The position numbers and the translations under genes are program-made. Under the pieces are notes generated by a model that made no database searches, was not told the DNA's origin, and worked only from the letters and a program-made list of their open reading frames with translations. A stretch of 6,696 nucleotides of DNA from Melioribacteraceae bacterium (GTDB lineage Bacteria > Bacteroidota > Ignavibacteria > Ignavibacteriales > Melioribacteraceae): positions 1-6,696 of the forward strand of contig JALNXG010000115.1 in assembly GCA_023230485.1 (NCBI GenBank), read 5' to 3'. Below are positions 5,826 through 6,696 of this stretch, piece by piece. Numbering within the stretch: the first letter of the stretch is position 1; each line of letters opens with the position of its first letter.

Positions 5826-6696
5826 TTATAAATCATTTAAAATCTTCAATATTCTTTTTTTCCAAGAATACTCCTCTGCTACAACAATGTTTTGTTGTGC
5901 TTCTAGGGACAACTGATTATAAGTACTGGCTGTAAGTACAATATTCTTACTATATTCACTTATTGAATCAGACCCAGCATACAATACACTCTTCATACCA
6001 GAAATCTCCCTAATTGTCGGCAAATCACTCGATATAATCGGCTTACCTGTGGCTAAATAAGCAAACAGCTTAGTGGGTGACATAAATTTTGCATAATGCT
6101 CGGTATTCGGATAATTCATCAATAATACATCACTAGCCATCAAATATTCGGCAAAAATCTTTTGATCTAAAGCTAAAATGGTATAAGAATGTTCAGGTAG
6201 TGACGAATTTTTGGTAATTTCCAAAACTTCAGCTCTTTCCCTCTCTTCAATCCCCACAATCAACAAATGAATATTTTTAACTTCTTGATAAGCCAATGCA
6301 AAGGCTTCAATAATTTCCTTTACCCCTTTACTTTCGCCCATGGTTTTGTATTTCCCAATATAAGCATAAACCACCTTATCTAGTGGTAAGCCAAATTTTT
6401 CTTTGAGCGTGTTCTGATTAGGTAAATTTTTAAACTGTTCCAAATCTACCCCACTTGGTTCTATTTGAATATCCTGTCGTCCGGTCAAAGCTTGGTAATA
6501 TTCTTGCAAACCTTTGGAAATCACAATTACTTTTTTTACTCGCTTCACTACAAATTTTGTTACAAAATCAGTGTGCTTAGTATGAAGTTCTAGATAACAC
6601 TTGTCGCTATTTCCGGTCAAAACAAAAATTAAAAGTGACCGCTGATCACGAGCATAAATAATAGAAAATTCACTCTTTTTTTTAAGATAATAAAAA
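5826..6696 (-). CDS. GT4-family glycosyltransferase, C-terminal part (cut by right edge)
   Basis: The frame is open from the stop at 5826 to the right edge, giving 289 residues, so the start lies outside the window. The TTG at 6620 is not the start: coding continues upstream in frame with IIYARDQRSLL (YARD at 6656-6645), a typical N-domain element of GT4 enzymes, followed by YLELHTKH and VIVISKGL. The C-terminal Rossmann domain begins with YAYIGKY and continues through HLLIVG, then FMSPTKLFAYLATGKPIISS and IREI. GT4 enzymes use a GT-B fold and transfer sugars from nucleotide donors with retention. Relatives usually have Glu in the KLFEYLA motif; here it is Ala (codon at 6062-6060), which may affect donor binding. 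The gene is the most upstream of the minus-strand series seen here, and the 121-bp gap after it suggests looser linkage to the deacetylase. Its G+C is higher than that of the next three genes. Confidence 0.87.
   Translation of the reverse strand, partial: FYYLKKKSEFSIIYARDQRSLLIFVLTGNSDKCYLELHTKHTDFVTKFVVKRVKKVIVISKGLQEYYQALTGRQDIQIEPSGVDLEQFKNLPNQNTLKEKFGLPLDKVVYAYIGKYKTMGESKGVKEIIEAFALAYQEVKNIHLLIVGIEERERAEVLEITKNSSLPEHSYTILALDQKIFAEYLMASDVLLMNYPNTEHYAKFMSPTKLFAYLATGKPIISSDLPTIREISGMKSVLYAGSDSISEYSKNIVLTASTYNQLSLEAQQNIVVAEEYSWKKRILKILNDL

Noticed and set aside
1..6696. Recoding of TGA as glycine, as in some Patescibacteria lineages
   Set aside because: All genes read through at normal lengths under the standard code with GGN glycines and no in-frame TGA, and all visible stops are TAA, so nothing calls for recoding.
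1..6696. CRISPR array, tRNA, rRNA, riboswitch or insertion sequence
   Set aside because: I saw no spaced direct repeats, cloverleaf-like segments, conserved RNA elements or transposase motifs on either strand.

Overview
This AT-rich window holds six protein-coding genes typical of a bacterial surface-glycan locus, plus a secreted protein beside it. The reading frames have normal family lengths under the standard code, and all six visible stop codons are TAA. Low G+C, near-absence of Shine-Dalgarno sequences, a DNRLRE-type secreted protein and the style of the Wzx-like flippase all suggest a Candidate Phyla Radiation (Patescibacteria) bacterium. That placement is an inference from general resemblance, not a demonstrated assignment.

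Layout: (1) positions 1-843, minus strand, the N-terminal 281 residues of a secreted protein with a signal peptide and a DNRLRE-like beta-sandwich domain, running off the left edge. (2) 844-1011, a divergent intergenic region with an imperfect inverted repeat and a candidate -10 box. (3) 1012-2247, plus strand, a polytopic Wzx/MATE-like polysaccharide flippase that carries a perfect 14-bp inverted repeat near its 3' end. (4) Converging on it from the right, five minus-strand genes, read from right to left: a GT4 glycosyltransferase (cut by the right edge), a NodB-type polysaccharide deacetylase, a GT2 glycosyltransferase, an FkbM-family methyltransferase and a class I SAM methyltransferase. 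The flippase and the last methyltransferase end only 26 bp apart, tail to tail.

How they may work together: the two glycosyltransferases would build a lipid-linked oligosaccharide. The deacetylase and the two methyltransferases would decorate it (free amines, O-methyl groups), and the flippase would move it across the membrane. No polymerase (Wzy), initiating phosphoglycosyltransferase or nucleotide-sugar enzyme is visible, so these must lie elsewhere if the pathway is complete. The DNRLRE protein is transcribed away from the cluster and may be unrelated to it.

The cluster is familiar in kind and I see no evidence of a wholly new system. The points most worth a second look are: an identical 13-mer containing TATAAT upstream of both the flippase and the class I methyltransferase; the perfect hairpin in the flippase tail; the very AT-rich three-gene core (FkbM, GT2, deacetylase) between less AT-rich flanks; the GT4 enzyme with Ala where relatives have a conserved Glu; and the unidentified C-terminal half of the DNRLRE protein beyond the left edge.
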